This document shows, in pieces, positions 1-7,740 of a stretch of DNA of 64,000 nucleotides. The stretch comes from JAMXLO01 sp963812505 (GTDB lineage Bacteria; Pseudomonadota; Alphaproteobacteria; Acetobacterales; Acetobacteraceae). Below the pieces are notes generated by a model. That model made no database searches, was not told where the DNA came from, and worked only from the letters and a program-made list of their open reading frames with translations. Within the stretch, counting starts at the first letter, position 1; every line of letters starts with the position of its first letter. The position numbers were made by a program, and so were the translations under genes. Location of the stretch: the NCBI GenBank assembly GCA_963812505.1, contig CAWEVM010000022.1, forward strand, positions 124,001 to 188,000. Reading direction: 5' to 3'.

Positions 1-72
1 GAACACCTCGCGTCCGCCCGGAAAGGACTTGGTCAGATCCTTCATCACATAGACGTACTGATAGCTGGCCAT
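1..72 (-). CDS. ettA: ABC-F ATPase EttA (N-terminal fragment, cut by window edge)
   Basis: Only the first 24 codons are present. They read MASYQYVYVMKDLTKSFPGG and onward, which is the characteristic opening of EttA, the energy-dependent translational throttle protein that binds the ribosomal E site and senses the ADP/ATP ratio. The start is the ATG at 72-70 and the rest of the gene lies to the left of the window. No domain beyond the beginning of the first ABC cassette can be seen, so the call rests on the conserved N-terminus alone. Confidence 0.8.
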   Translation of the reverse strand, partial: MASYQYVYVMKDLTKSFPGGREVF

Positions 73-125
73 GGCCCCGTCCCCTCGAAATGCGCGCGAG
101 GTTCTAGGTGGGGGCTAGGCCCTGC

Positions 126-680
126 TCAATACCAGTGGTGTTGCCGCCAGAAGGTGACCGCATTGTCGGCGGTGCCGTAGCGCTGCTGGATGTAGCGGAT
201 GCCGCCCTGGGCCTCCTCCACCGCGTTGCCGAATGAGCCAGCGCCGTTGGGATTCAGGTGGTAATTCGCCGCGGTCAACTGGAAGAGGCCGCGCGCCGAG
301 TGAACGGGGTTCCTGGCGTTGACCTGGCCGCCCGACTCCTGCGCCATGATGAAGCGCAGCCCCGATTGCCACGACGACGGCACGCCTTCCAAGGTCATAG
401 CGTGAGAGAGCGCCGCGTCGGACTGTGCCGGAAGGGCGGAATCCGGCTTCTCGATCCACCGCGGATGCGCCATCCCCAGCGGGACGTGCAGCGCCGCCGT
501 CTGGACGCCGGAGCCGGCTACCGGAGTGGCGCGCGGAGAACGCGCCCCCGCCATTGCGGCGGCGAGCACATGATGAAACGCCAGGGCGCCATGCCGCCAC
601 GCACCGCTTGCCGCTTGACCGCCGTGGCGGCCGTTGGCAGCGCGCGAAGCAGTCAGCCCAAGGCGCACCGCGTCAGCCAT
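126..680 (-). CDS. Lytic transglycosylase-like (SLT domain) protein
   Basis: The protein has 184 aa. Residues from about 100 to the end resemble the small SLT/aggregation-promoting-factor type lysozyme-like domain: a catalytic-type glutamate in FIMAQESGG, then ARGLFQLTAANY, then a C-terminal YIQQRYGTADNAVTFW segment. Enzymes of this family cleave peptidoglycan glycan strands in the periplasm. The first 50 residues are alanine and arginine rich with a weak hydrophobic stretch (ALAFHHVLAAAMAGA), which could be a poor signal peptide; the true start is therefore uncertain and may lie downstream of 680. It is transcribed in the same direction as ettA, upstream of it. I cannot tell which wall process it serves. 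Confidence 0.7.
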   Translation of the reverse strand: MADAVRLGLTASRAANGRHGGQAASGAWRHGALAFHHVLAAAMAGARSPRATPVAGSGVQTAALHVPLGMAHPRWIEKPDSALPAQSDAALSHAMTLEGVPSSWQSGLRFIMAQESGGQVNARNPVHSARGLFQLTAANYHLNPNGAGSFGNAVEEAQGGIRYIQQRYGTADNAVTFWRQHHWY

Positions 681-797
681 CCCTTACAACCTAGCGCTGG
701 ATTCCTTTCGACCCGGTTATCAGGAGTGCGCGAGGCGAAACAATCTTCAACCGGCCGTTGAGCCGGGACCTTGGACTGCCAACCAAGTTAGCGGTAT

Positions 798-2264
798 GTG
801 AAGCCCATGCCCGACCGTAGTTGGACGGTTCTCGTGGTTGAAGCCGAACACCCCGCGCGGGGCCTGATCGCGGGATGTCTGGATGAGGATTACCGGGTGC
901 TGACGGCGGCCTCAGGGGGCGCCGCACTCGAATTGCTGCGAGCCGAAGAGAGCGATCTGGTCCTCTGTGATCAGGTGTTGCCCGACATGACCGGCGTGGA
1001 GTTCTTCAGCCAGATCCGCGTCGCCAACCCGGAAGCCATTCGCGTTCTGCTCACCGAGTGCCGCGACCCCGACGAGGTGATCCGCTCGATCAACGAGGCT
1101 GCGGTCTACCAGATCATCTCCAAGGCCTGGCAGTCGGACCAGCTCCGGCTGCTCATCCGGCGCGCTCTGGAAAGCCGCGAACTGGCCCGCCTGCACCGCT
1201 ACCTCAGCCGCGAGCTGAAGTTCGCCGACGAGGTGCTGCGTCAGCAGAACGGCAAGATGACGATGCAACTGCAGAGCGCCTATGAGTTCGACAAGCTGGT
1301 ATTCGCCAGCGACAGCATGATGGAGGTCTGCAATCTCGCGCGGCAGGCGGCGGCGACCGACCTGCCGGTGCTGATCCAGGGCGAGACGGGCACCGGCAAG
1401 GAGCTGATGGCCCGCGCGGTGCACTTCTTCAGCGGCCGCAACAAGTATCCGTTCCTGGCACAGAACTGCGCGGCGCTCCCGGACGAGCTGCTGCACTCCG
1501 AGCTGTTCGGCCACAAGCGTGGCGCGTTCACCGGGGCGATCGGCGACCGGCTGGGCCTGTTCGCCGCGGCCGACGGCGGCACCGTGTTCCTGGACGAAAT
1601 CGGCGACGTGTCACAGGCGTTCCAGGTCAGTCTGCTTCGGTTGCTACAGGACGGCGAGGTCAAGCCGCTGGGCAGCCAGGTCACCAAGCACACCAATGTC
1701 CGGATCATCGCCGCGACCAACCAGCGGCTCAAGGAACTGGTCGAGCGGAACCGGTTCCGTCGCGATCTGTATTTCCGGCTGCGGGGCTTCGAGCTGAACC
1801 TGCCGCCGTTGCGCGAGCGGGTGGAGGATATCCCGATATTGGCGGAGCACGCGGCGACGAAATACGCGAAATCGATAAATCGCAGGATCGCCGGCGTTTC
1901 CGCCGAAGCGTTGCGTCGGCTGCGTGCTCACCCGTTTCCCGGCAACGTGCGCGAGCTGGAGAACGAGGTGCGGCGCATGGTCGCGCTGGCCGCGGACGGC
2001 GAATTCCTGTCGCTGAAGCACATGTCGCCGGAATTTGCCCGGCTCAATCCGGAAAGCGGCGGTCAGGCAAGGATGCCGGGGTTCCTGAAGGGCAGAGCGA
2101 CGCTGAAGGCAAAGGTTGAGGCGCTGGAGGCGCAACTAGTGTCGGAGGCGCTGCTTCGGCACAAGTGGAACCACAGCCGCGCGGCGGTCGAACTGGGGAT
2201 CTCGCGCGTTGGATTGGCCAACAAGATCAAGCGCTACAATCTCGATCGGGTCACCGCCCATTAG
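798..2264 (+). CDS. hupR: NtrC-type sigma-54 response regulator of the HupR/HoxA family
   Basis: The protein has 488 aa and starts at GTG 798 (an in-frame ATG lies three codons later). Domains in order: receiver (about 10-130), AAA+ sigma-54 activator (about 165-400) with Walker A GETGTGKE and an intact sigma-54-contacting GAFTGA loop, and a C-terminal Fis-type helix-turn-helix ending NHSRAAVELGISRVGLANKI. In the receiver the phospho-acceptor Asp58, Thr86 and Lys109 are present, but the usual acidic pair is replaced by Glu15-Ala16-Glu17. Known HupR/HoxA proteins activate hydrogenase genes, some of them in the unphosphorylated form. It sits directly upstream of hupS, and a sigma-54 promoter lies in the intergenic region, so it is very probably the activator of the hydrogenase operon. 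No partner histidine kinase is in the window. Confidence 0.88.
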   Translation: MKPMPDRSWTVLVVEAEHPARGLIAGCLDEDYRVLTAASGGAALELLRAEESDLVLCDQVLPDMTGVEFFSQIRVANPEAIRVLLTECRDPDEVIRSINEAAVYQIISKAWQSDQLRLLIRRALESRELARLHRYLSRELKFADEVLRQQNGKMTMQLQSAYEFDKLVFASDSMMEVCNLARQAAATDLPVLIQGETGTGKELMARAVHFFSGRNKYPFLAQNCAALPDELLHSELFGHKRGAFTGAIGDRLGLFAAADGGTVFLDEIGDVSQAFQVSLLRLLQDGEVKPLGSQVTKHTNVRIIAATNQRLKELVERNRFRRDLYFRLRGFELNLPPLRERVEDIPILAEHAATKYAKSINRRIAGVSAEALRRLRAHPFPGNVRELENEVRRMVALAADGEFLSLKHMSPEFARLNPESGGQARMPGFLKGRATLKAKVEALEAQLVSEALLRHKWNHSRAAVELGISRVGLANKIKRYNLDRVTAH

Positions 2265-2303
2265 ACTGGTGCCTGCTCGTTCGATGCGGTGAACCTGCGA
2301 TGG

Positions 2304-2338
2304 GGATTGCTTCGTCGCTGCGCTTCTCGCAATGACAG
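2304..2338. repeat. Dispersed repeat of the ATTGCTTCGTCGCT type, copy 1
   Basis: The unit begins GATTGCTTCGTCGCT and ends CTCGCAATGACAG; its ends (ATTGC and GCAAT) are complementary and can form a hairpin. A second near-identical copy lies at 48029-48063. Repeats of this general form occur between genes in many bacterial genomes. Confidence 0.65.
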
Positions 2339-2555
2339 CACACACGCTGCTCTATGAGCCGATACCAGCGCGGGAGCGAAGGATGTCCACGGTGTGCGGT
2401 AACCGCAAGGGCTGAGGGACAGACGCGACAACTGCAAAGCAGGTTTGCAGATCGGCTGCTCCTGTAAACCAACTTCGCAGCCATCGTCCCCCTCTGACCG
2501 CCCAGACCAAGACGAAGTCGTTGAAATCGTGAGAGACTTCGATCGCGCTTCCTGC

Positions 2556-2571
2556 TGGCTCAGAATTTGCT
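2556..2571 (+). promoter_or_regulatory. Sigma-54 (-24/-12) promoter of the hydrogenase operon
   Basis: The sequence TGGCTCAGAATTTGCT matches the sigma-54 consensus TGGCAC-N5-TTGCW. The GG of the -24 element and the GC of the -12 element are 12 bp apart, as required. Transcription would start near 2582, about 35 bp before the hupS ATG. It lies between an NtrC-type activator gene and its likely target, which strongly raises its credibility. Confidence 0.75.
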
Positions 2572-2616
2572 GAGGTCAACCTCGCCAACGCGACAAACAA
2601 TGGGAGGAGAGCCGAA

Positions 2617-3579
2617 ATGGCTAACCTGCTTTGGCTTCAGGGCGGTGCGTGCTCCGGCAACACCATGTCGTTCCTGAACGCCGACGAGCCGAGCGCCTGC
2701 GATCTGGTGACCGATTTCGGCATCAACATCCTCTGGCACCCATCGCTTGGCATGGAACTGGGCGACAACCTGCAGAAGATCCTGCGTGACTGCGTCTCCG
2801 GCGCGATCCCGCTCGACATCTTTGTGTTCGAGGGCACGGTGGTGAACGCACCGAACGGCACCGGCAACTGGAACCGTTTCGCTGGCCGGCCGATGAAGCA
2901 ATGGGTGCGCGACCTGTCGGACGCGGCGCAGTTCGTGGTGGCGATCGGCGATTGCGCAACCTGGGGCGGGATTCCGGCCACCGCGCCGAATCCGTCGGAT
3001 TCGCAGGGTCTGCAATTCCTGAAACGAGCTCATGGCGGGTTCCTGGGTGCCGACTTCACCTCGAAGGCCGGTCTGCCCGTCATCAACATCCCCGGTTGTC
3101 CGGCGCATCCTGACTGGATCACCCAGATCGTCGTCGCGGTGGCGACCGGCCGTGCCGGCGACGTCAGCCTCGACGATCTGCAGCGGCCGAGGACGTTCTT
3201 TCAGAGCTTCACGCAGACCGGCTGCACCCGGAACATGCACTTCGCCTACAAGGTCTCGGCGACCGAGTTCGGCCAGCGCAAAGGCTGCCTGTTCTACGAC
3301 CTGGGTTGCCGCGGCCCGATGACTCACTCGCCGTGCAACCGCATCCTGTGGAACCGTCAATCGTCGAAGACCCGCTCTGGCATGCCGTGCCTGGGATGCA
3401 CCGAGCCGGAGTTTCCGTTCTTCGATCTGGCGCCGGGTACGGTGTTCAAGACGCAGACCGTGATGGGTGTGCCGAAGGACCTGCCGCAAGGCATCGACAA
3501 GCGTGGCTACATCGCGCTGACCGGTGCGGCCAAGAATGCCGCTCCGGCCTGGGCCGAACAGGACATGTTCGTGGTCTGA
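2617..3579 (+). CDS. hupS: Group 2a [NiFe] uptake hydrogenase small subunit
   Basis: The 320-aa small subunit would carry electrons from the NiFe site through three Fe-S clusters. It opens MANLLWLQGGACSGNT, with a single Cys12 where many small subunits have CxxC. This variant is seen in the Huc (group 2a) and group 1h enzymes. Further cluster-ligand segments are GDCATWGG, GCPAHPDW, TGCTRN, KGCLFYDLGCRGP and GMPCLGC. There is no Tat signal and no C-terminal membrane anchor, so the protein should stay on the cytoplasmic side, as known for group 2a enzymes. The overall pattern (NILWHPSLGMELG, FAGRPMKQWV, SPCNRILWNRQSSKTR) is close to mycobacterial HucS as I recall it. A strong ribosome-binding site (GGGAGGAG at 2602-2609) supports the ATG at 2617. 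It is followed by hupL after 26 bp. Confidence 0.92.
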   Translation: MANLLWLQGGACSGNTMSFLNADEPSACDLVTDFGINILWHPSLGMELGDNLQKILRDCVSGAIPLDIFVFEGTVVNAPNGTGNWNRFAGRPMKQWVRDLSDAAQFVVAIGDCATWGGIPATAPNPSDSQGLQFLKRAHGGFLGADFTSKAGLPVINIPGCPAHPDWITQIVVAVATGRAGDVSLDDLQRPRTFFQSFTQTGCTRNMHFAYKVSATEFGQRKGCLFYDLGCRGPMTHSPCNRILWNRQSSKTRSGMPCLGCTEPEFPFFDLAPGTVFKTQTVMGVPKDLPQGIDKRGYIALTGAAKNAAPAWAEQDMFVV

Positions 3580-3605
3580 CGCGCAAACGTACAGGAATCC
3601 GAGCA

Positions 3606-5201
3606 ATGCCAGTACAGACACTCGACATTTCGCCGGTCGGGCGCGTGGAAGGCGATCTCGATGTGCGTGTCGATATCGAAAACGGCGTGGTGACCAACGC
3701 CTGGACCCAGGCCGAGCTGTTCCGCGGCTTCGAGATCATCCTGCGCGACAAGGACCCGCAGGCCGGCCTGGTCGTGACGCCGCGCGCGTGCGGCATTTGC
3801 GGTGCGTCGCACCTGACCTGCGCGGCGTGGGCGCTGGACACCGCATGGCAGACGGAGGTGCCGCGCAATGCCATCCTGGCGCGCAACCTGGGCCAGATCA
3901 CCGAAAGCCTGCAGAGTCAGCCGCGCTACTTCTATGGCCTGTACGCAATCGACATGACGAACAAGAAGTATCGCGCCAGCAGCTTCTACGAGGAGGCGGT
4001 GAAGCGCTTCGCGCCGTTCACCGGCAAGTCGTACGAAACCGGCGTCACCGTGTCGGGGAAGCCGGTTGAGATCTACGCGCTGTTCGGCGGCCAGTGGCCG
4101 CATTCCAGCTTCATGGTGCCGGGCGGCGTGATGTGCGCACCCACCCTGTCCGACATCACGCGCGCATGGTCGCTGTTGGAGTACTACAAGAATACCTGGC
4201 TGGAACCGGTCTGGCTCGGCTGCTCGATCGAGCGTTACGAGCAGATCAGAACATACGACGATTTCATGGTATGGCTGGACGAGAGCCCGGCACATGCGAA
4301 CTCCGATCTGGGGTTTTACTGGCGCATGGGGCTGGATGTCGGCCTCGATCAATACGGCGGAGGCGTCGGCAAATACGTCTCCTGGGGCTATCTGCCGCAC
4401 GAGGACAAGTATCAGAAACCCACGATCGACGGCCGCAACGCTGCGCTGATCATGAAAAGCGGCGTGTATGACGGCAAGGCCGACTCGCATACGCTGATGA
4501 CCCAAGAGCGGGTGCGCGAGAATACGATCCATTCCTGGTACGACGAGGGCGACGCGGACGTGCACCCGTACGAGCGCACGACGCGTCCTGTGCAGAACAA
4601 CGACACCGAGTTCGAAAAAAAATACAACTGGGCGACTGCGGTGCTGCACAATGACTTCGGACGCCTCGAGGCTGGTCCGTTCGCGCGGCAGATGGTGGCC
4701 GGGGGGCGGCACGGCGAAGCCTGGCAGCACTACGACGGGCTGATCCTCGACATGTACAAGAAGATGGGCGGTCCCAGCCTGCATCTGCGCCAGATCGCTC
4801 GGATGCATGAAACCGTTAAACTGTACCGCCAGGCCGAGCACTGCCTGCGCGAGTTCCGCCTGAGCGATCTGTGGTACATCAAGCCGCGCGAGCGCGACGG
4901 CCGCGGATGGGGTGCGACGGAGGCGATCCGCGGTGCGTTGTGCCACTGGATCGAGATCAAGGACGGCAAGATCAAGAACTACCAGATCGTCGCGCCGACC
5001 ACCTGGAATGTGGGTCCGCGCGATGCCAACAGCAACCTCGGGCCGATCGAGCAGGCGTTGATCGGCGCGCCGATAGCCGATCCGCGCGATCCCGTGGAGG
5101 TGGGTCACGTCGCGCGATCATTCGACTCGTGCCTCGTGTGCACCGTGCATGCTCATGACGGCAAGACCGGGAAGGAACTGGCGCGGTTCCGTGTCGGATA
5201 G
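3606..5201 (+). CDS. hupL: Group 2a [NiFe] uptake hydrogenase large subunit
   Basis: The 531-aa catalytic subunit binds the NiFe(CN)2CO centre and splits H2. The N-terminal nickel motif is RACGICGASH (Cys62, Cys65), and the C-terminal motif is DSCLVCTVH (Cys509, Cys512). A 16-residue tail follows His515; such tails are removed by the maturation protease after nickel insertion, which fits the HybD-family gene at 5615. The frame is open upstream into hupS, but the ATG at 3606 gives the typical start MPVQTLDISPVGRVEGDL. The length is normal for group 2a subunits. It follows hupS by 26 bp in the same operon. Confidence 0.93.
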   Translation: MPVQTLDISPVGRVEGDLDVRVDIENGVVTNAWTQAELFRGFEIILRDKDPQAGLVVTPRACGICGASHLTCAAWALDTAWQTEVPRNAILARNLGQITESLQSQPRYFYGLYAIDMTNKKYRASSFYEEAVKRFAPFTGKSYETGVTVSGKPVEIYALFGGQWPHSSFMVPGGVMCAPTLSDITRAWSLLEYYKNTWLEPVWLGCSIERYEQIRTYDDFMVWLDESPAHANSDLGFYWRMGLDVGLDQYGGGVGKYVSWGYLPHEDKYQKPTIDGRNAALIMKSGVYDGKADSHTLMTQERVRENTIHSWYDEGDADVHPYERTTRPVQNNDTEFEKKYNWATAVLHNDFGRLEAGPFARQMVAGGRHGEAWQHYDGLILDMYKKMGGPSLHLRQIARMHETVKLYRQAEHCLREFRLSDLWYIKPRERDGRGWGATEAIRGALCHWIEIKDGKIKNYQIVAPTTWNVGPRDANSNLGPIEQALIGAPIADPRDPVEVGHVARSFDSCLVCTVHAHDGKTGKELARFRVG

Positions 5202-5292
5202 CAGCCCAAACCGAAAGCCGTCGCTTGCGGGAGCCGCTGGTGAGGGGTGCCTCTCCTGACGCACCCTCTCCTCCACGCAGAGGGGACAAGGC

Positions 5293-5607
5293 ATGACCAC
5301 GGAGAAGGAGTCCGCACTCCGAGCCTTCATCGGGAAGCTGCTGGCCGACGGCCTGAAGACCCAGACCGAGCCATTTCCCGAGACCAATCGCGAATTCGGT
5401 GCTTTGCTGGTCGCGCTGCGCGAACTTCCTCCGGACGATCTGGTAGCGAGGCTGGTTCTGTCAGGCTTCACCGATCGTCCGTACGGGCCGGACCAGATGC
5501 GGTGCCAGGAATGCATGTACTATCTGGTGCATCGCAAATGGTGCGACCTGCCGGAACTTGCGGTACCGGTAGAGGCCGACTGGTACTGCCGCCTCTGGCG
5601 CATTTAG
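5293..5607 (+). CDS. Small four-cysteine protein, possible HiPIP-like Fe-S carrier
   Basis: The 104-aa soluble protein has no signal peptide. The N-terminal 65 residues look helical and unremarkable. The C-terminal third contains Cys71, Cys74, Cys84 and Cys99 in the pattern CX2C-X9-C-X14-C, ending DWYCRLWRI. High-potential iron-sulfur proteins bind a [4Fe-4S] cluster with a similar order (CX2C, then two spaced Cys, with an aromatic next to the last). The spacing here is shorter, so this is only a likeness. It lies between hupL and the maturation protease gene, 7 bp before the latter, so a role in taking electrons from the hydrogenase is plausible. Zinc binding is the main alternative. Confidence 0.7.
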   Translation: MTTEKESALRAFIGKLLADGLKTQTEPFPETNREFGALLVALRELPPDDLVARLVLSGFTDRPYGPDQMRCQECMYYLVHRKWCDLPELAVPVEADWYCRLWRI

Positions 5608-5614
5608 CCGCGCC

Positions 5615-6088
5615 ATGTTGACGATCATCGGCTGCGGCAATTCAACCCGCTCAGACGACGGGGTCGGCGTGTTCGTCGCTCAGGCGTTGCAGGTGCGTCT
5701 GCGGGAAAATCCGCGCGACGACGTGCGTGTGTTTGACGCCGGCACCTCCGGCATGGAGGTGATGTTCCAGGCGGCCGGAACGCGGCAACTGATTGTGATC
5801 GACGCGGCAAGCAGCGGGTCGAAACCTGGCGCCATATTCAGGTTGCCTGGCGCTGAGCTGGAAGCGGAGCGTGCGCCCAGTTTCAGCCTGCATGATTTTC
5901 GCTGGGACCACGCACTCGCCGCTGGGCGCAAGATTTACCGCGAACGCTTTCCCATCGATGTCACCGTCTACCTGATTGAACTGCAAAGCGCTGGGTTCGG
6001 GTTGGAACTCAGCAGACCCGTTCTCGCCTCGGCGAGGCGCGTGATCGCGAGAATCCAACGCACGATCGATGACTATGTCGTACCCTGA
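5615..6088 (+). CDS. hupD: Hydrogenase large-subunit maturation protease (HybD/HupD family)
   Basis: The 157-aa endopeptidase would remove the HupL C-terminal tail once nickel is in place. It starts MLTIIGCGNSTRSDDGVGV, the family signature. The metal-sensing positions known from HybD (Glu16, Asp62, His93) correspond here to Asp14 or Asp15, Asp63 and His93 (SLHDF). The second motif, DAGTSGME, is also present. Its 3' end overlaps the next gene by 20 bp, which suggests coupled translation. The presence of a cleavable tail on HupL in the same operon supports the assignment. Confidence 0.9.
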   Translation: MLTIIGCGNSTRSDDGVGVFVAQALQVRLRENPRDDVRVFDAGTSGMEVMFQAAGTRQLIVIDAASSGSKPGAIFRLPGAELEAERAPSFSLHDFRWDHALAAGRKIYRERFPIDVTVYLIELQSAGFGLELSRPVLASARRVIARIQRTIDDYVVP

Positions 6089-6419
6089 CACAAGCCCGAT
6101 GGTCAGCATCAAGCGTGGTAGCATTTATCTCTCGCGGGAGCTCTGCGATGCGCATCTGCCGGATGCAGGCGCGGTTGCCCTGCTGGCCCGTGACGACGCC
6201 GTGCTGATCGTGCCGCTCGCGAGGCAATCGGCGGGTGGTCTGCTGCTGAAGGTCCGCAATGCGCGCGGTGACCGCGTGCTGCATGCACAGGAATTTCTGC
6301 GCGCGCGGGGGCTCCCTGAGGATTTCGAGGAACGCCGGTTTCCAGTCCACTGGGCCAGTGAGCTGAAGGCGCTGGCAATTCGTGGTCTACCACAAGTGCA
6401 AACTTACTTTGCACAATGA
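6069..6419 (+). CDS. Unknown protein of the hydrogenase operon
   Basis: The 116-aa protein resembles nothing I can name. It is soluble, starts at ATG 6069 (alternatives at 6075 and 6099), and contains a mixed strand/helix pattern around AVALLARDDAVLIVPL and GGLLLKVRNARGDRV, followed by EFLRARGLPEDFEERRFPVHW. It has only one Cys and no metal motif. The 20-bp overlap with the protease gene and its position inside the operon point to a hydrogenase-related job such as assembly or protease specificity. That is inference from context only. Confidence 0.65.
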   Translation: MTMSYPDTSPMVSIKRGSIYLSRELCDAHLPDAGAVALLARDDAVLIVPLARQSAGGLLLKVRNARGDRVLHAQEFLRARGLPEDFEERRFPVHWASELKALAIRGLPQVQTYFAQ

Positions 6420-6507
6420 TAAAGTGTTTGGCGGCGCGCTGGATCACGTCTTAAGCTGATCGCAATAACATCGCCTCAATGAATGCGACGACCCTGGGGA
6501 GGATGCG

Positions 6508-7494
6508 GTGGGGCCAACGCTACCCGAAGCACAATTCGATGCCGCACTGAGGGTGGTCGACTCCGAGGCAGAAACCGCCGAGGAGAAGGCCGAAATGCTC
6601 ATGGAGATCGCCATGGGCATGCAGCTTCGGCCGAAGACGCCGGATCAGTTGCGGCGCGCGGTGGACCTGTATCGCCGCGCTCTTGACCTCGCCGAGGACA
6701 CGTTGTTGCGGGCACGTATCACCGCGCGACTGGGTACGGCGCTGCAGGCTCTCCCCGATGGCGGCACGACCGCGCTGAAGCATGCGCGTGACGCGTACGA
6801 AGCGGCGCTTCCGACCTTGCGGGAACACGGCAAGCAAGCGGAGTTTGCCGAGGTCGAAATGAACCTCGGGCTGGTCACGCAATCGCTTGCGGGCGCGGGT
6901 GCGGCGCGGCTGCAGGATGCCATCCAGTCGTATCATCGCGCGCTGCGGACCTTCACGCGCACCGAGTATCCGCAGGAATACGCAATTCTGCACAACAACC
7001 TTGCCATCGCCTACCTGTCGCTCCCGATGGCCGATGAGCGCGCCAAGATGCGTGAGGCGCTTGCGGTGCAGTCGTTCGAGGAGGTGCTGAGCGTCATCAC
7101 TCTGGTGGACCATCCCAGCGAATACGCGATGATCCAGAACAATCTCGGCAACGCGCTGCAATACGCCTCCAGCGGTCATGTGCTGGACAACAATCTGCGC
7201 GCGCTGGCCGCCTATGCCGAGGCACTGAAGGTTCGCAACGAGCGCGACACGCCGCTGGAATACGCGAGCACCATCGCAAACAAGGCGAACGTTCTGCGCA
7301 ATCTGCCGGATGATCCGGACCAGCCGGGACTGGGTCGCGAGGGCTGCCTGGTCGCCGCGCGCGATCTGTACCAGGAAGCACGCGGTATCCTGCTGCGCTT
7401 CGATCAGGCCGACAGCGTCGCAATGATCGAGGAGTCGCTGACCAGCATCGCAAACGACCTGGGTGCGCTGTCCCACCATCCGGCCGGGAGCTGA
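6508..7494 (+). CDS. TPR-repeat protein of the hydrogenase operon
   Basis: The 328-aa protein is built almost wholly of helical tetratricopeptide-like repeats. Units such as AVDLYRRALDLAED, AIQSYHRALRTF and ALAAYAEALKVRNE recur about every 35-50 residues, with EYAILHNNLAIAYL and EYAMIQNNLGNAL showing two very similar repeats. There is no signal peptide or membrane segment. TPR proteins act as docking scaffolds, and I recall a TPR gene as a regular companion of group 2a hydrogenases in mycobacteria and Nitrospira. The start is GTG 6508, chosen because of the GGGGAGGA site at 6496-6503; no in-frame ATG lies upstream before a stop at 6466. The next gene starts directly after its stop codon. Confidence 0.82.
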   Translation: MGPTLPEAQFDAALRVVDSEAETAEEKAEMLMEIAMGMQLRPKTPDQLRRAVDLYRRALDLAEDTLLRARITARLGTALQALPDGGTTALKHARDAYEAALPTLREHGKQAEFAEVEMNLGLVTQSLAGAGAARLQDAIQSYHRALRTFTRTEYPQEYAILHNNLAIAYLSLPMADERAKMREALAVQSFEEVLSVITLVDHPSEYAMIQNNLGNALQYASSGHVLDNNLRALAAYAEALKVRNERDTPLEYASTIANKANVLRNLPDDPDQPGLGREGCLVAARDLYQEARGILLRFDQADSVAMIEESLTSIANDLGALSHHPAGS

Positions 7495-7731
7495 ATGCGA
7501 ATGACCGGCCTCTGGCACCAACTCGCAAGTGGGCAGTTGACCGCGGCTACCATCGTGATCTGGACGTGCTGCGGGTTCGTGGCGGCGACGTTGGGTGGCG
7601 CGCTGGCCGGTATTCTGCTCGCCGGCAAGGACCTCGGCAACGAACTGGCGGGGGCGATGGGTGCGATGTTCGGCCCGACCGGCGCGGTGCCCGGCGTGCT
7701 GCTCGGACTGATCATCCTCGCAATGCTGTAG
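7495..7731 (+). CDS. Small membrane protein of the hydrogenase operon (first of two)
   Basis: The 78-aa protein has two predicted membrane segments: about residues 16-43 (AATIVIWTCCGFVAATLGG and onward) and about 61-77 (AVPGVLLGLIILAML). A glycine/alanine-rich loop with MGAMFGPTG lies between them. It has two adjacent Cys (25 and 26) in the first helix. The start codon follows the TPR stop codon with no gap, and the next gene begins 9 bp after its stop. I do not recognise a family. A role in tethering the soluble hydrogenase to the membrane or quinone pool is inferred from context. Confidence 0.7.
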   Translation: MRMTGLWHQLASGQLTAATIVIWTCCGFVAATLGGALAGILLAGKDLGNELAGAMGAMFGPTGAVPGVLLGLIILAML

Positions 7732-7740
7732 GAGCGCGGC

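Larger units (their letters stand above)
2265..2616. other. 352-bp regulatory gap between hupR and hupS
   Basis: No gene is supported here. The gap holds a dispersed palindrome-like repeat (2304-2338), a short inverted repeat (CTGCAAA at 2432-2438 and TTTGCAG at 2444-2450) that could be an operator or a weak hairpin, a sigma-54 promoter (2556-2571) and the hupS ribosome-binding site. About 290 bp separate the hupR stop from the promoter, which is enough room for upstream activator sites. I looked for the TTG-N5-CAA motif described for HupR binding in Rhodobacter and found none. Confidence 0.6.

Noticed and set aside
2432..2450. Inverted repeat CTGCAAA/TTTGCAG as a terminator for hupR
   Set aside because: The stem is only 7 bp with no T-run and lies 170 bp past the stop; mentioned only as a possible operator or weak hairpin.
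3306..3605. Upstream 100-codon extension of the hupL frame
   Set aside because: It overlaps hupS in another frame; the conserved hupL N-terminus begins at ATG 3606.
3507..5108. 533-codon frame antisense to hupL
   Set aside because: The plus strand encodes all hydrogenase motifs; the antisense product has no family features.
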